From Neopestalotiopsis rosae (lineage: Eukaryota > Ascomycota > Sordariomycetes > Amphisphaeriales > Sporocadaceae), in assembly GCA_023078685.1 (NCBI GenBank), contig JALGAS010000003.1:682001-746000 (forward strand): a DNA stretch of 64,000 nt, in the 5' to 3' direction. The notes under the pieces are model-generated. The model made no database searches. It saw only the letters and a program-made list of their open reading frames with translations, and was not told the origin of the DNA. Shown here piece after piece: positions 35,369 to 47,650 of the stretch. How positions within the stretch are numbered: position 1 is the stretch's first letter; each line of letters starts with the position of its first letter. A program made the translations under genes and the position numbers.

Positions 35369-38300
35369 CTAGACTTTACAAGCCCGAGTGACCAGTTCCT
35401 GGAATTCGTCATCGGCGGACTTGAAGCCGCTGCCAATGGCAGCTCGGTCGGCATCGCTAATATCATTGCGACGCGCCGCTGCCAGGTCCTCAAACTCCTT
35501 CTCACTTCTGGCCCCACCACCCGCCAGTACACCTAAAATTTCCATGGGCGCCGAAGTCGGATCAGCGATGATCCCTTGCACAGCCAGCCCAACATTTCCA
35601 ATCGCAGAGACCACATTAACAATTGTCTATGAGTAGAGAACAGAAGTCAGCTTCGTCGTCTTCAGAACATCATGCGACTCCCTTTCTTCCCTTCTCCTTT
35701 TCTGTCGGGGCGGATTGTAGAAATGAGAATCTGAACTTAGCACTTACTCCTAGGGCTTCAACCTCTGGCAGAACCTCGTCGAGAAAAGGCACAAACATGA
35801 AGACGATGCCGAGGATCAGCAAAATAGTCTGGATCTTCTTTTCTTTGGCGGCTTGCTGACCGGCCGCCTTTGCAGAGATCATGGACTGCAGCGCTTGATT
35901 GATCATGAAGACCGGCACGGAAAGTACCTGAATGACATCGTCAATGGGGCCGTCCCATGTTCCCAAAGACACTATAGAGGCGGGTGGTTGGTTAGTGGGA
36001 TCTGCGTGAGCAATGATAATAATGCGCAAGGACTTACTATCCACTTGTCTCGAGAGGAGCGACGTCTTGAGGTTACCAATGTTTGGTAGCGCATTCGTAA
36101 TCACGTCCTTTGGATTGGGCACTGTGATGTTTCCCGACGCCTGCGGTATATTGACTTTTTCATAATCGGTTCTCGCACAGAACTTGGAGTTTCCGGCGCA
36201 CGAGTTCTTTTGTTCCCAGTGGCCGCCGAGCGTAACCCAGTCCTTGACGATGCCGTACTTGGAGCTCAGTGCGTTGTAGAACCCGTTTTCATCCTTGATG
36301 TTGTAAGTAATGGTCCACACGTCGTATGAGACGATCTGCATGTAACCCCAAGGACATTGTTGCGTCTCCTTGAGAGTGCCGCTCTCAAAGGTGCAGTCAA
36401 AGTATTGATTACCGTCACCGCCAGATGGGTTGCTCGGCGAGGAATCTGCCATAAAGTCTGAGAGTATCTCTGGGATCATATCTTTGACGTAATCGGCATA
36501 GTCATCGAAGACATCGTCATAACCGTCATTGACAGACTCGTAGTCGCTCAGGCTCTGAGTCAGATTGGACTGCAGTAGTCCCAGAGCATAATATGGCAGA
36601 CAAATATCCGGCATACTTCCAGACGCAGCCTGTAATGCATCCAGAGTAGCGAATGACAAAGTGAAATCGCATTCATTGTCCCACCTGCACTCATCCGAGA
36701 GATCTTCATCGGAGCATGTTTCGATCTCAGGGTCCGTAGAGTCCATGTACGCACCCAATGAGCTCCAAAATGGATGCGAAGTAGCCTGTGTGTTGTCCTT
36801 TGCATAGATGGAGTTGTCCGTGTAGGTGTTACTGATCATTTCCACGGAACCAATTGTGACGAGATTCCACAAATAAAACCCGCCATTATCTCCGTTGTCC
36901 ATGATGAGTCTCTGCTGGCAGTTTTGTGCATCAACACAAACAGACTGATCGTAGGCATCGAACCAAGAGTACAAGCCAGCGCCTGCAATAGTCACATTAT
37001 CGGTGCCGGAAAAGATAACCGCCCACGAGATGTCGCATCCAATCGCCGTGCCATTGCAGGTGTCGTCGCTGGAGAAGTCCGGATCATTGTTGAATAAACC
37101 CACCGACGGACTGAATGGCCCTGGAGATTCTGAGGAATCCGCATACTGGAAGTAGGGCGATTCCGTTTGTATCATTCCAGCAAAAACATTGGCAGTCTGG
37201 TAGAAGTTGTACTGGTACAGCATCGAATGCTCTGATGCAGTTCCGTAGAACCACGTTGGACCAGCTTCCGACTCGACGAGGATGCCACGGCCAACAACTA
37301 CGGTAACCTGTTTATTATCGGCGTCATCAATGTCGTGATCTGCAACCCATGCCCACATGTTCTCAAAGTAGCCATTGGCCTGCGGAGTGATGTGAAGTAT
37401 CATGGCAGCCGCAACGCAACCATCCGCAATGGTGGTTGTCGGAGGACATTGAGCAAGCTGAAGTTCTGTCATCGAATATCATGTCAGAATTGCTCAAAAA
37501 ATCTGTTGCCTCCTTCTTGAAGCCGAAAGTGGAAGCAAATTTCAAGACGTACCTGTGCCATAAGCGCCACCGACGCGGAAGTGTGCATCCCATATTCCAA
37601 CTGACCCTGGCTTTTCGGCTTGTACGTTCCATTCCATCAGAACCAAGCCAGGAAGACTGCCGGTTGAGGTGAATAGCATATCCGATATTTCTACTGTTCC
37701 CACATCGCCTGCATTACCGACTTGAACCATGACTTTTGGGTTGGCCATGGAGGCAAAGTAGCTGCCGGACGCTACAATTTGCGACCAGACTTCACCGGTC
37801 ATGCGCGTAGTTGGTGGTACTATGAGAGTCGAAGTGACAATGTATGATCCAGCTGGGAAGTATATGAGATTACTCGTGGTAGCCAGATTGAGAGCGGCTT
37901 GTATGGCTTTGGTATCATCCGTCACGCCGTCGCCCACCGCACCATGGTCCTTGACGCTGATGATGGAGCCAACATCGAGGTCTGCATATTGGGGTCTGTT
38001 TTTGGTGAGATACGAATCTCGGACATACAAGGTTTTCCCATCCAGTAGGCTGGGATCCGGAACTGGTACGTCGACACTGCGAATTATCTGGATCAGCTAT
38101 CTCTCTTCTTCTTGTAGAAGCACAATGAACCTGTGTCTTGTGTTGATGACGTCAGGCTGATGCATCATGACTTACGTGTATGACCCATAGACATTTCCAT
38201 TGAGCTCAATATTTCCTATAATCACAAAATCGATATCTCCAGATGGAAGTTCGAGGAACGAGCCATCCTCAAAAGTAACCGACGAATCCACATTGATCAT

Positions 38301-40183
38301 GCCAATGTTATCAAGAGTGATAATGCTGGTTTCTAATATGGTCTCCTTCATGAAATGGGCCTCGATCGCAACGGGGATATCTGCAAAGAGGGAGTCCATC
38401 ACGTAGATTGAGCCTGCGAGGTTGACGTCAGGGCTTTCCGGATTGATCAGGCTTATACCCACAGGTGCGCTAATCAGTGTCAGTCCAGACCATGTCCATC
38501 CCCAGTCCCACAACAAGCAGATGCAAGCTGCTGTTTGGCTAGTGATTTCGAAAGCTCGCACAGTGTACTGCTGATTTCCACCATCTGAAGCCACAATGTC
38601 AATACATCTCTCTCTCCTCACATTCTACCGTGATCGCGAGTTCACTCACATATTCCGTATTTACCACCGTTTATGTAAACATTGGACATGAAGCCACCGC
38701 TTCCATTTTCAGTGAACATGCCCATTTGCGTAGTGTCTGAATCGAGACTGGCATATATGAACACGTTAGTTAGCGACGTTGCCTGCGCAACTTGCCAATG
38801 GAGACCTGCGGCTTTTTCCACTGTCGAGTCTCTAATATCGATTATAAGGTTGCGAACTTGGCGATAAAAGTTAGATTGCTTAGAAGTACTGTTAGCAGGC
38901 TTTGTTAAGGTTAAGGTATTGGGAACCCTACCTCGATATACCATTCTCCACCTGATGCCGACGGCACGTAGACGTCGGTCTGAATTGCACCTGTGTGACC
39001 GATCAGACAAACATGCTCAAATAGAGGGGATTACCAAAGTCTTACCAAGACCGATGAATGATGCAGACGTTTTAATGATTGGAGAATCATTCGCCTGTGG
39101 TCAGTATCAGCGCCTGTAGTCACTTGGTGGACAGGGTACCTCACGTCTCCAACAAGTTGCGAGTAGTACATGGCGTTTATCGGAGTAGATATGAGGTATG
39201 TTCCAGCAGGAAAATAAATCAAGGTGCCTTTGATAGAGGAGGACAAACAATTTTCACCACAGTTAGATTGGTAAGCAATAGCAGCTTGGTAAAGATTGTA
39301 CAATTAGCAAGTTGTTCCTGAGTCTGCGAGTATCGGAAGCTCTTACCATTGATCGCAGCCGTATCATCTGTGACACCGTCTCCCTTGGCACCACCCGCAA
39401 ATATTGGGTTCGTCACGTCTCGAAATACCTAATGAACAGATCAGCGATTGAATATCCGCCGACAGGGCTCGAATTAGCGGATATGTCCTACCATGTAAGA
39501 ATCATCACTGCCCATAGATGCATGACCAGTATGGGCTATATCAGCTACCCAGTAAGAGGAATCTCTCTTTTCGTATTCAGAGTCTGTGCTGAACCCCTTG
39601 ATAGTCTCTGGCTGACTATATGTCTTGTGCAGTGTACCGTTTGCCTGCTGCTGTGCTGCATGATGCTCCGAAAGCAACACAGCTGCCGCGAGAAGTGTAT
39701 TGTTGAGGATTGGAGGGCTCGGCTCGTCATGCCTTCTCTTGTGTTTGCTCGCTTGGCCTTGTGCCGAGTTCCTGGACACATATGTGTTGCGGCGAGGATT
39801 TTCAAGGCGATAAGTGTTGTAGATCCCTTGCTGTGCTATCGCTTCATTGACGAGAATTTGTGCTTGCTGAATTTCATAGTCCGAGTTGTTCTGGTCAAAG
39901 CAGTTACGTGAGTATGTATACCGATCCATGTATAGTGGTAATGATACTTTTGTCAGGATATATCAAGTGCATTGCCCACAGAGATCCGGAGGTAGAAGAA
40001 AAAGAGGAATAACTCCATGTAGGCAAGACGTACCTGGCGACGATGCACTCCTGGAGTATGTAGTGCTCTATTTTGATGGGGAAGGTGCATCGGCTCCTTC
40101 TTGGCGGGAGTAGCAATCACAAAACTTAAGAAGGTGCAAAGAAAAATATACAGCAGCAACTTGTGAGGGTTCAAAGAAGCCAT
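35369..40183 (-). CDS. GH55-type beta-1,3-glucanase fused to a chitinase-type C-terminal module
   Basis: Secreted protein of roughly 1,350 residues in about ten exons. Start at 40183 opens a signal peptide (MASLNPHKLLLYIFLCTFLS). After a linker come two pectate-lyase-3-like beta-helix halves, each opening with a GDGVTDDTxAI motif (near 39360 and 37930), as in GH55 exo-beta-1,3-glucanases. GH55 hallmarks follow: NMWAWVADHDIDD, WFYGTASEHSMLYQYNF and MIQTESPYF. After the glucanase part (from about 36560 down) the protein continues into a region like the C terminus of fungal subgroup C (killer-toxin-like) chitinases: CPWGYMQIVSYDVWTITYN, IVKDWVTLGGHW, VPNPKDVITNALPNI, a hydrophobic segment (ILLILGIVFMFVPFL) and DPTSAPMEILGVLAGG. 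No GH18 chitinase domain or LysM is present. Likely acts on fungal or oomycete walls. Divergent from the gene at 41425. Confidence 0.85.
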
Positions 40184-41424
40184 GGCGTGAAATGTGCGGA
40201 ACTCCGCGATGATGACAAGAACGACAAGAGAGAATAGTTGGAGTGAACTGTGGCAAACTTGGTGGACATGAACGGCAGCTCATGGAATGTCTCTATATGT
40301 TTCTGAAATCTTCAAAATAAGTTCCAACTGTACTGGACCTGGACACTTGACTTGTCCACAGCAAGAGGCACAGCCAGTCCTTCCGTGGCTAGATGCTATA
40401 CTCAATAGAATAGTGTCTCACCCCGGCGCGTCTCCTACAGCCTTTCCGTATTTGATCTAGATTAACCGTACGCACCAGTCTATGCGGCGTTGACAGCAAC
40501 CTTCGTGACATGGGTATGGGCTGGTAGATTTTGACGAGAGATGCTACCGAAGCATGTAAATTGATAAGGTTATATTCAACCTAATCTTAGATGATCTGAG
40601 GTCGACCTTTCTTGCATGGATACAAATGATATGGTTCAAGCCTTTAAATGCATAAATGTCGGGCCTCGATGCGCTAATTTTTAGGCGGCTTCATGATCTG
40701 ATTTTTTTTCTCGGTGTTCTTTCAATAATGGGCACCCCACCAGGAAACCCTTTATCAGTATCCCTGCCTCGCATCGGTCACAATTTGAGGACCCTGGATG
40801 GTCAAAATTTAAGCTTTACCAAGGGTTGCTTAGCATTGATTCCCGACTTGGCAGCAACGGCGAGATTGCTCGAGCCGAAACACCCTGGAATGGGCACTCT
40901 GCCGTGAAGGCGGAGACTCCCGGAATGTTTCAATTCCCACTTAATTGCGGCGCGAACACTCGCGGCCCGTATTCGCTAACTAGTGAATATCGCCTCTTCC
41001 GCGGCAGCCGCCTTGGTCTAGACTTCCAGAACGAGCCGATCAGAATTGAACTCCGGCCGTGCCGTATTGTTGGATGTTGTACCTGCATGCAGGAAACGCA
41101 AATTGAAGCGTCGCCTGACAGCTGCGTAAGATTGTCTTCCATGCTATGAGCCCCCCTCAATTTTGGCTAAATGTTGGTACCAATTTTGAATGCAGACCAG
41201 GGTTGTTATGGAGCTGAGAAATCCTAGACTTATTGCACTTCATGTGAAAACACCGAGCTGGTGTCCTATTTTGAGAATGAGCATGTCTGGTTGAGAGTTT
41301 GTGCCCTTCCATATTCACAGAGGTTCATCAACTGCTATTCTCTTATTTCCTCCCTTCGATCATCCTCTGATATGCAGCGTTTCGTCCTTCACATCTATCT
41401 CAATTACGTACCACTTGCTTCAAG
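40184..41424. promoter_or_regulatory. Divergent promoter region, GH55 fusion and CPSG/CC protein
   Basis: A 1,241-bp region separates the two start codons. No gene was recognised in it. It presumably drives both genes; no specific operator could be assigned. Confidence 0.4.
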
Positions 41425-42294
41425 ATGCTCTCCCCAAAGTCCTTAGTGCTGCTTATCATCTCCTCGTGTACGTTCGGTCAAGCGGTTGCTGAAGCACCTC
41501 TAGAAGAACGCTTGGTGCTCTCGAGTCTGACAACTATCAGCTCGGGAATGACAGTTTCTACAGCCTCATCAATTGAACCCTCTACTACCACTACCATCAC
41601 TTCGTCATCTTCTGGAACTTCGTTGGATCTATCTACCAGTACTATCAGTACCGTCACCACCACCAAGACTGGCTATGATTTGGCTATTACGACCACTTTT
41701 ACAGCGCCTTCAGACTGCACCCCAGCTTCCTTATCAGAACTTGCAGCAACGCCCAATGTTATCTTCAATAATGCTGTTGACAAGTCAGTCGACGGGTCTT
41801 ACACTTCTTGTCTACCAAGTCAGTTTTACTCAAGTGTTCTGGCCGCAAACTCTGGAGTAGCTTTGCCTCCTTTCGAGTCCCTCATTTGCCCCTCTGGCTG
41901 GGAGTCTTGGAACCTGAACGACACCTACGTAGTCTGCTGCCCAAAGTGAGTTCTTTCATTCCTAGCACCATTACCTTGCTATGACTAACAGAATGTTCAA
42001 AGCAAATTTGGTCCATACGGGCTTGATCTGAACAACACTCAACGTCCGGCTCAGGATGTTTACTGCACATCAATCGTCTACCCAAGCGTATTGATGGATA
42101 TCACTAGCTACGATGATACCGGGTCGTCTACTATTATCCCCACATCCGCGGGCTCGACGGGCGTCGTCGTGTGGGCCAACGCATTCGATGGCACAATCGG
42201 AGCTCCTTCCACCCCGACCACGAGTGCGTCAGTGTCTACAGGATCAGACAGCTCGTCCACTGCCACTACAAGCACTGGCCCAATATCTACATAG
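41425..42294 (+). CDS. Secreted Thr-rich protein with CPSG...CC motif
   Basis: Two exons: from 41425 to about 41946, and about 42003 to 42294, with a roughly 55-nt intron; about 270 residues. The signal peptide is MLSPKSLVLLIISSCTFGQAVA. A Ser/Thr-rich stretch follows, then a Cys-containing core with C-LPSQF, LICPSGWESW and VVCCPNKFG, and a later single Cys. This CPSG ... CC order is a recurring fungal extracellular module of unknown function, usually read as CPSGY...CCPSGF. The C-terminal end is Ser/Thr-rich (SVSTGSDSSSTATTSTG) and ends in PIST, without an obvious membrane anchor. The protein gene at 55798 carries the same module and also sits divergently beside a GH55 fusion gene. Function unknown; probably cell-surface or secreted. 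Confidence 0.75.
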
Positions 42295-43688
42295 TATGTG
42301 ACAAAGTAGCCAAATCTTTCTGCTTGTGGCTTTCTGAATGATATATACATTATAGTATCCTCGTGCTGGTTGTTTTAGTTGTGTCATTCTGAGAGGAGGG
42401 GCTTTTGAGTATCAAGTGTTAGTGAGGAGAATAATAGAAAAACTTGATGAATCGTTGATTATTGCTTGGATGTCCATTTCGCTCAAGAAATGGGTTTGAT
42501 AGGTTATTTGCAATGTCTTGAAAAATAAACTCTTTGGTTGACATACACATTTGTCAGGCTTTGGATGTCACTTGTCCGATCTATCGCACATGCTGAAAGA
42601 ATCATTGCGTAGCACCTCAAGAGAGGTCGTCTAGATCAGAAAATTGATAGCCATACATAAAGTCTCATTTGGCATGTAGAATGGACACTCAACAGTCTGA
42701 CTGTTCGGAACTCCGGCTACTGGAGGAGGAAAATGGATTCGTGAAAATCAATAGAAGATGACAAAATTATCTTAGCACACAGTATCACTTGTACCTCGTG
42801 TAATCTTTCTCAGGGTCGGTAAGACATGAAAAACGACGTCCTTGGAAATGACTGCAGGGTATTTGCAGAAACCCTTGTTGTTGTTGTAACGCCTGACGCG
42901 CATCGTATGCTCAATCCCAGGAAGGATATCACGACGGATGAAGGTACGAAACACACATAGAGTTTGCGGCTATTACCAATTGTGGGTTGAATCGCTGGTC
43001 GTCTACGGCGAAGCTCAACATTGCGGCGTAGTAGATATGACCCTGGCAAAAACGACCCTGGCTGTCGAGGTTCCCCGATGCCTGCACCTGCAAAGTGGAC
43101 CCAGACTACTCATGAACCCATGTTCCTTGAAGGGTCGTGCATCTGGTTATGCAATAAGCAAGCTATACAGTCATTAGGCGATATGAGGTACGACTCGCGA
43201 ATTGTAACATCGTAAAATGACTGTGATACTGCTCTTACACAGTAGGACGGCTACCAGGAATAATCGGAAAATACCTCCTGCAAGTTCTATTCGCGTATTC
43301 TGGTCAGTCACGAGCTTGCAAGAGACTTTTGCAACCGATACTGTGCCTCACTAAACGAAATGAACCAGCTGAATCGAGAAGAGGATTCCGCACTGCCTAT
43401 CACGCATCTGAGAAGTATTGAAAAATCCTTTGAGTAAAGCCGTGGCTGTTGCAAAGTATCCATTCAGGGTCGGGATTATGTTTCTCGCCCGGGTCTCTCA
43501 GTCTTTGGCGCGATTTAGGTCGTGCTCGGCTCCTCCTTCTATTATAATGTCTCTAGGGTAGTCTTGAGACATGAGGTATTATTGATGTGGCCCAATTCCT
43601 ATTGTCATGATATCTATCTCATCCACGCTTTTACTCCTTTCTCTCCCATTGTACACGTGAACTCACATTTCACACTCGGGGCGCCATC
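42295..43688. other. Intergenic, no supported gene
   Basis: About 1.4 kb. Short minus frames near 42772-43049 have no recognisable features. Confidence 0.5.
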
Positions 43689-45330
43689 ATGAAGTCGTAT
43701 CAGCTCTTTTTTTGGTTCATTGTCTCCATCACAAGTGTAGAGGCGCTGAATACGGCATTGCCTTACGAACTACTACACTTCTACTCTGCTTACAAGGCAG
43801 AGTTTAAGTCTGTTCCAGCAGGATCCAGGAAGATAGCTACTAAGTGTGAGTCATGTCATCTGAAGTCGATTTTCCTAAGGCTTTTACAGTCTATCGTGTA
43901 AGGTACAAATGCAGATGTGATACATTCAAGGTTGGCTTTTTGCGGTTGTCTATGTTTTCCGATAATTCGAAGTCGAATGTGAAGTCGCTAATACCCATGT
44001 AAATAGGTAAACATAAAGAAAATACGTTCAACGCTGATGCGCTAGCATTCCAAGCAGAAGCCGCAGCCGCTGGCTTTTCATCTTGGACTGAAGGGACCAA
44101 CATTTATTGGCTTTGTAACTTTGATGAGTTCGCGAGACACGTCGGTTCCAACAATTGGGCTAAAGGTTGGCACTCTTCATCCCCATAACACAAATCTACC
44201 ATGAGTTCATGGCAGAGCTCCAGGACAGAGACTCATGCGCGAATGCCTTTTCAAGATTGTCGTCTAACGTCTCGATACTATAGGATGGAAGGCTGACTCG
44301 GTTGGGAGTCACCTGGACCCAAACCCCAACGATATTGCTGCCAAGTCCACGCAGGTCATATCTTCACTTGCCCAGGCCAATCAAAAACTTGTGTACAAAG
44401 GATCGACCATGTTTCCTGGAGAGACCTGGACTATCGCTCAAACCTCCGATCCTACGAAGATTCCGTTGACAAGACTCCAGTTGCTGGTCCTGAACGTTTT
44501 GCAAACGGCCCGCGCGGCGGCTGTAGCAGACACGACCTTGAGCTCTTTTGTCACGCAGTGCGTCGATAACTCCAAGATCTTCTTGCGCCTCGTCAACGAG
44601 TACCGAATCCAGGACCAGATGAGGTGGCTCTTGCCCGAACTTCGCGGGGGGCTCTATCCCAACCTCCAACCTGCCACATCGCCCTCGGAGATGGAGCCGT
44701 TCAAGGACAACTTTGCCACCAAGAACAACGACATTCTCGGCTATGATGGAAACGTTATTGGCTCGTATGATACGCCTGATTGGGATAAGACGTTTGGCGA
44801 TTCAACTGCCGCAACAGACGCCGAAAAGGCGGCCATGATAAATTGGTCTAACAACTATGGAACTACCCCTGGCACGATTCAGAAGACCCATAAAGATGTA
44901 ATGATTTATAACGGTGCGTCATTGAATTTTGGTTGATAGTCGTCAACACTCTATGTAAGACACCAGCTAATTAGATGAAAAGATTTCTCTATCGGCATTC
45001 TTTCTGGTAATAACCTCAGCTGTCAGAGTGCCATCAAGAGAAGACGGATTCAGCCAGCCAGTCAGTCGAGCTCCAGGAAGCATTGATTTTAAACCATGGC
45101 CTTTGCAGATCTGGGGATCGGTTCAAAAGTCGTTGAGAGAAATGGAGTGCGGAAGCGGTAGGAGCTTCCCTTTCACCTTTCCTTTGCTAGTTAGTGTATA
45201 TTATCAAGTGATAGAGAATCCATACATCAAGCAACGCTCAAAGGTGACCAACACTTTTCTTGGTGATCTTTGTCGCTTGAGAAATTATAATTACATCTCG
45301 GGCGATGACACATCCAAGAACAACTTTTAA
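43689..45330 (+). CDS. Orphan secreted protein, four exons
   Basis: I do not recognise this family. The ATG at 43689 opens a signal peptide (MKSYQLFFWFIVSITSVEA). Four exons can be joined with good splice sites in one frame: exon 1 ends before gtgagtcatg near 43844; exon 2 (about 44008-44166) reads HKENTFNADALAFQAEAA; exon 3 (about 44284-44911) is the main body, with FPGETWTIAQTSD and LRGGLYPNLQP; and exon 4 (about 44974-45330) ends NYISGDDTSKNNF. About 390 residues, few cysteines, no repeats and no membrane segment apart from the leader. Exon 4 also contains a hydrophobic patch (LSAFFLVITSAV). Continuity of one frame over four exons argues for a real gene. It lies inside the secretome block between the two GH55 fusions. 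Confidence 0.55.
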
Positions 45331-45505
45331 ACCACATTGTGAGACATATTCATTAGTTGTAATTGATACTGCTCTTTTGGCCCATCGCCAGGGCATCAAC
45401 AATAATAATACATACGAAGCAGACTTCTCCACTCAGGGACACGTGGATGGATGTATCGATTATTGCTACGTACGATGAACAGAGCACCTATCGATTCAAC
45501 CTCTA

Positions 45506-46927
45506 TCAATAAGGCCAGATGCCCTGCTGCCCACGCGACCGTTGTCGCGCAGTATATGCTATTCGTTCTTCCTCTTCACGATGTAATGAAGCCAGATCGT
45601 CTTCGCTTATCAGACTACGCCATGTATAGTAGTAACGGTGGCGGGCACGATCACTCTGCTGGCGACGGTAGACTGGATCAGTGGGATCGTGTCGGCCAAT
45701 CCATGGTCCGGGCGCCAGCAGCCCGTGCCCCTGCATTCTTTCCAGCGACCAAAAAGCAAAGCCCAAACGGCGATATGGCCCAAAATCTCTGAAGGGCATG
45801 TTTCCGCGTCCGAACCATTTGTAACCAGGGGACGGTCCGACAAGCCAACGGTCATCGCCGGATCGGTGTTCCGGTATTGGCCACGGCCGACTGATCAAAG
45901 CGTCAGGCGGCGCAGGAATTTCATGTGGCCATGAATGACTATGGACTTCATGCATGTATTCGAGGACAGATAACGTTTCTTGATACTCGCGTGGGATGTA
46001 CAGACGATCCCATACATTATCGAGAACTTCCATAGGCCGCGGGACATGCAGCTCCATGTACGTGAGCTGCACAGGTTCCTTGAAGTTATCCAAGTCTGTT
46101 GCTTGCAGTCGCCCCAAGGTTGTAACATCACTTATGGGCCAGTTGTGCGGGGGCCCTTGGAGCCGCCCGCTCGCCGCGAGTCTGCGCATATCACCTATAA
46201 GCTGGATGCGCCAAAAGGCACGGGCAACCCGTTGCTGCTCGACCCAGAGGGGTGGGCCAATGTCTTGCATATCAAAAGGCTGACACTCTGGACTCGGGCC
46301 CCAGGGGTCCAAATCATAGCTCTTGCGGTATGTGGTTTCCCTTCGTCGAAAGGCCTGCTTGGTGTCAATGGGGCGACGAGGCCGTGCCGCCCGGAAATGG
46401 TCCAAGTAGAAGGTTAAACAATCCAGCGTCAGCCATTCAATCTGTCTAGCTGTGGCAAGTAGACTGCGCACGACGGCAGGTGAGGTTCCAGCTGGGAGAC
46501 ACTCGAGGTCAAGGCTCTCGGGGTAAAAGGTCCGAGAGTACTCGAACTGTCCGGCGCGGGCACTTTCGCTCCTTCTTATGTTTCCGGCCTGTTGTAGAAG
46601 TTTGGGAAGTGGCATGCAGGGCACCTCCGGAGTCCTGATGTGCGCCATGAAGTTGATTATGAGACGGATATGTAAGTGTGTCGACCCAGACTCGATGGGA
46701 ATGCGAGTATTTTGGTTGCGCCTATATCCGTGGCACAAGACGTGGTCGATTATGTCTGTAGAATGATTGGCGTTGAACACCCTGTATGCAGTTGCCGATG
46801 CATGGATCAGGCTATCGACTGACACGAGATCTGATAGCTGGTAGAAAATATTCAGCAAGAGTTCAGTTGGCAGACTGTTGAAGAGACCAGCTGAAGTCGC
46901 TTCATTGGCAGAATCTTGGCGCGGCAT
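45506..46927 (-). CDS. F-box-like protein of unknown target
   Basis: Single-exon frame. Start at 46927 (MPRQDSANEATSAG) was chosen because an F-box-like segment follows at once (LFNSLPTELLLNIFYQLSDL); an in-frame upstream ATG at 47041 would add a hydrophobic leader unlike F-box proteins. About 473 residues. The remainder has no leucine-rich or WD repeats that I can see, but has many Trp, Arg and Pro residues and a late WSLERM segment. Similar large fungal families have an N-terminal F-box and an uncharacterised remainder, and serve as substrate adaptors of SCF ubiquitin ligases. That role is inferred from the F-box alone. No lesion seen. Confidence 0.65.
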   Translation of the reverse strand: MPRQDSANEATSAGLFNSLPTELLLNIFYQLSDLVSVDSLIHASATAYRVFNANHSTDIIDHVLCHGYRRNQNTRIPIESGSTHLHIRLIINFMAHIRTPEVPCMPLPKLLQQAGNIRRSESARAGQFEYSRTFYPESLDLECLPAGTSPAVVRSLLATARQIEWLTLDCLTFYLDHFRAARPRRPIDTKQAFRRRETTYRKSYDLDPWGPSPECQPFDMQDIGPPLWVEQQRVARAFWRIQLIGDMRRLAASGRLQGPPHNWPISDVTTLGRLQATDLDNFKEPVQLTYMELHVPRPMEVLDNVWDRLYIPREYQETLSVLEYMHEVHSHSWPHEIPAPPDALISRPWPIPEHRSGDDRWLVGPSPGYKWFGRGNMPFRDFGPYRRLGFAFWSLERMQGHGLLAPGPWIGRHDPTDPVYRRQQSDRARHRYYYTWRSLISEDDLASLHREEEERIAYTARQRSRGQQGIWPY

Positions 46928-47650
46928 ATGGAGAACGGTAAAGTGAGCCTGGATCAAGACAAGAAGAACGGGGACAAAAAGGATAGAAGACGGCACAGGA
47001 AATCGGAGATTGGGAGTAGAATTTAAGCGAAAAATGCTCAATCGCTATCAAGAGTACATAGTACCTTGACTGCTATATTTATCTGCCTAACCTCGGGTAC
47101 CTGGGGTACCTTAGATCCCCTGGCTCAACCTAGTAGATCACAATAGTGGGGCGCGAGATAGCTGGAGATTGCGCTAATGTTGGTGGGCACATGATAAACA
47201 AATTGCATATTGTTTTGCGTTGAAGAAATAGAGGGATAAGACTGAACCGTAAGCACAAACATATCTAATACCAAGAAATTTAGTCGGCGCAATACAGAGG
47301 GATCTCAGGTTCTTGGGTGTCGAGGCAAGGATAATTGCCCGTGCTGCGTCTGGTGTATAAAAACTAAACCTCCCACCTATTCGGCCTAGTGCCTTTATAT
47401 AGTATTCAAATGAGCGACATGAAAGAAAGGATAATAGACATTGCTTCAGTTTCCTTGAACTCAGTTCGGGTTAACGGACCCACGCTGATCACACTTGCAG
47501 GTACAATCCGACGTTGGAAATGAGTCACCACCAGTGGTGCTTTTGGCCAGCACTCTGAACAGAGGGTGCATCTTCAGCTTTTCTAAACTGTCTGAACTTC
47601 GACCCATCCTATAATACAGTGAGTGGAATGAACTAGATTTTCAGTGATAT
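46928..47650. other. Intergenic, no supported gene
   Basis: Includes the promoter side of the F-box-like gene and the 3' flank of the next minus-strand gene. Nothing else seen. Confidence 0.5.
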
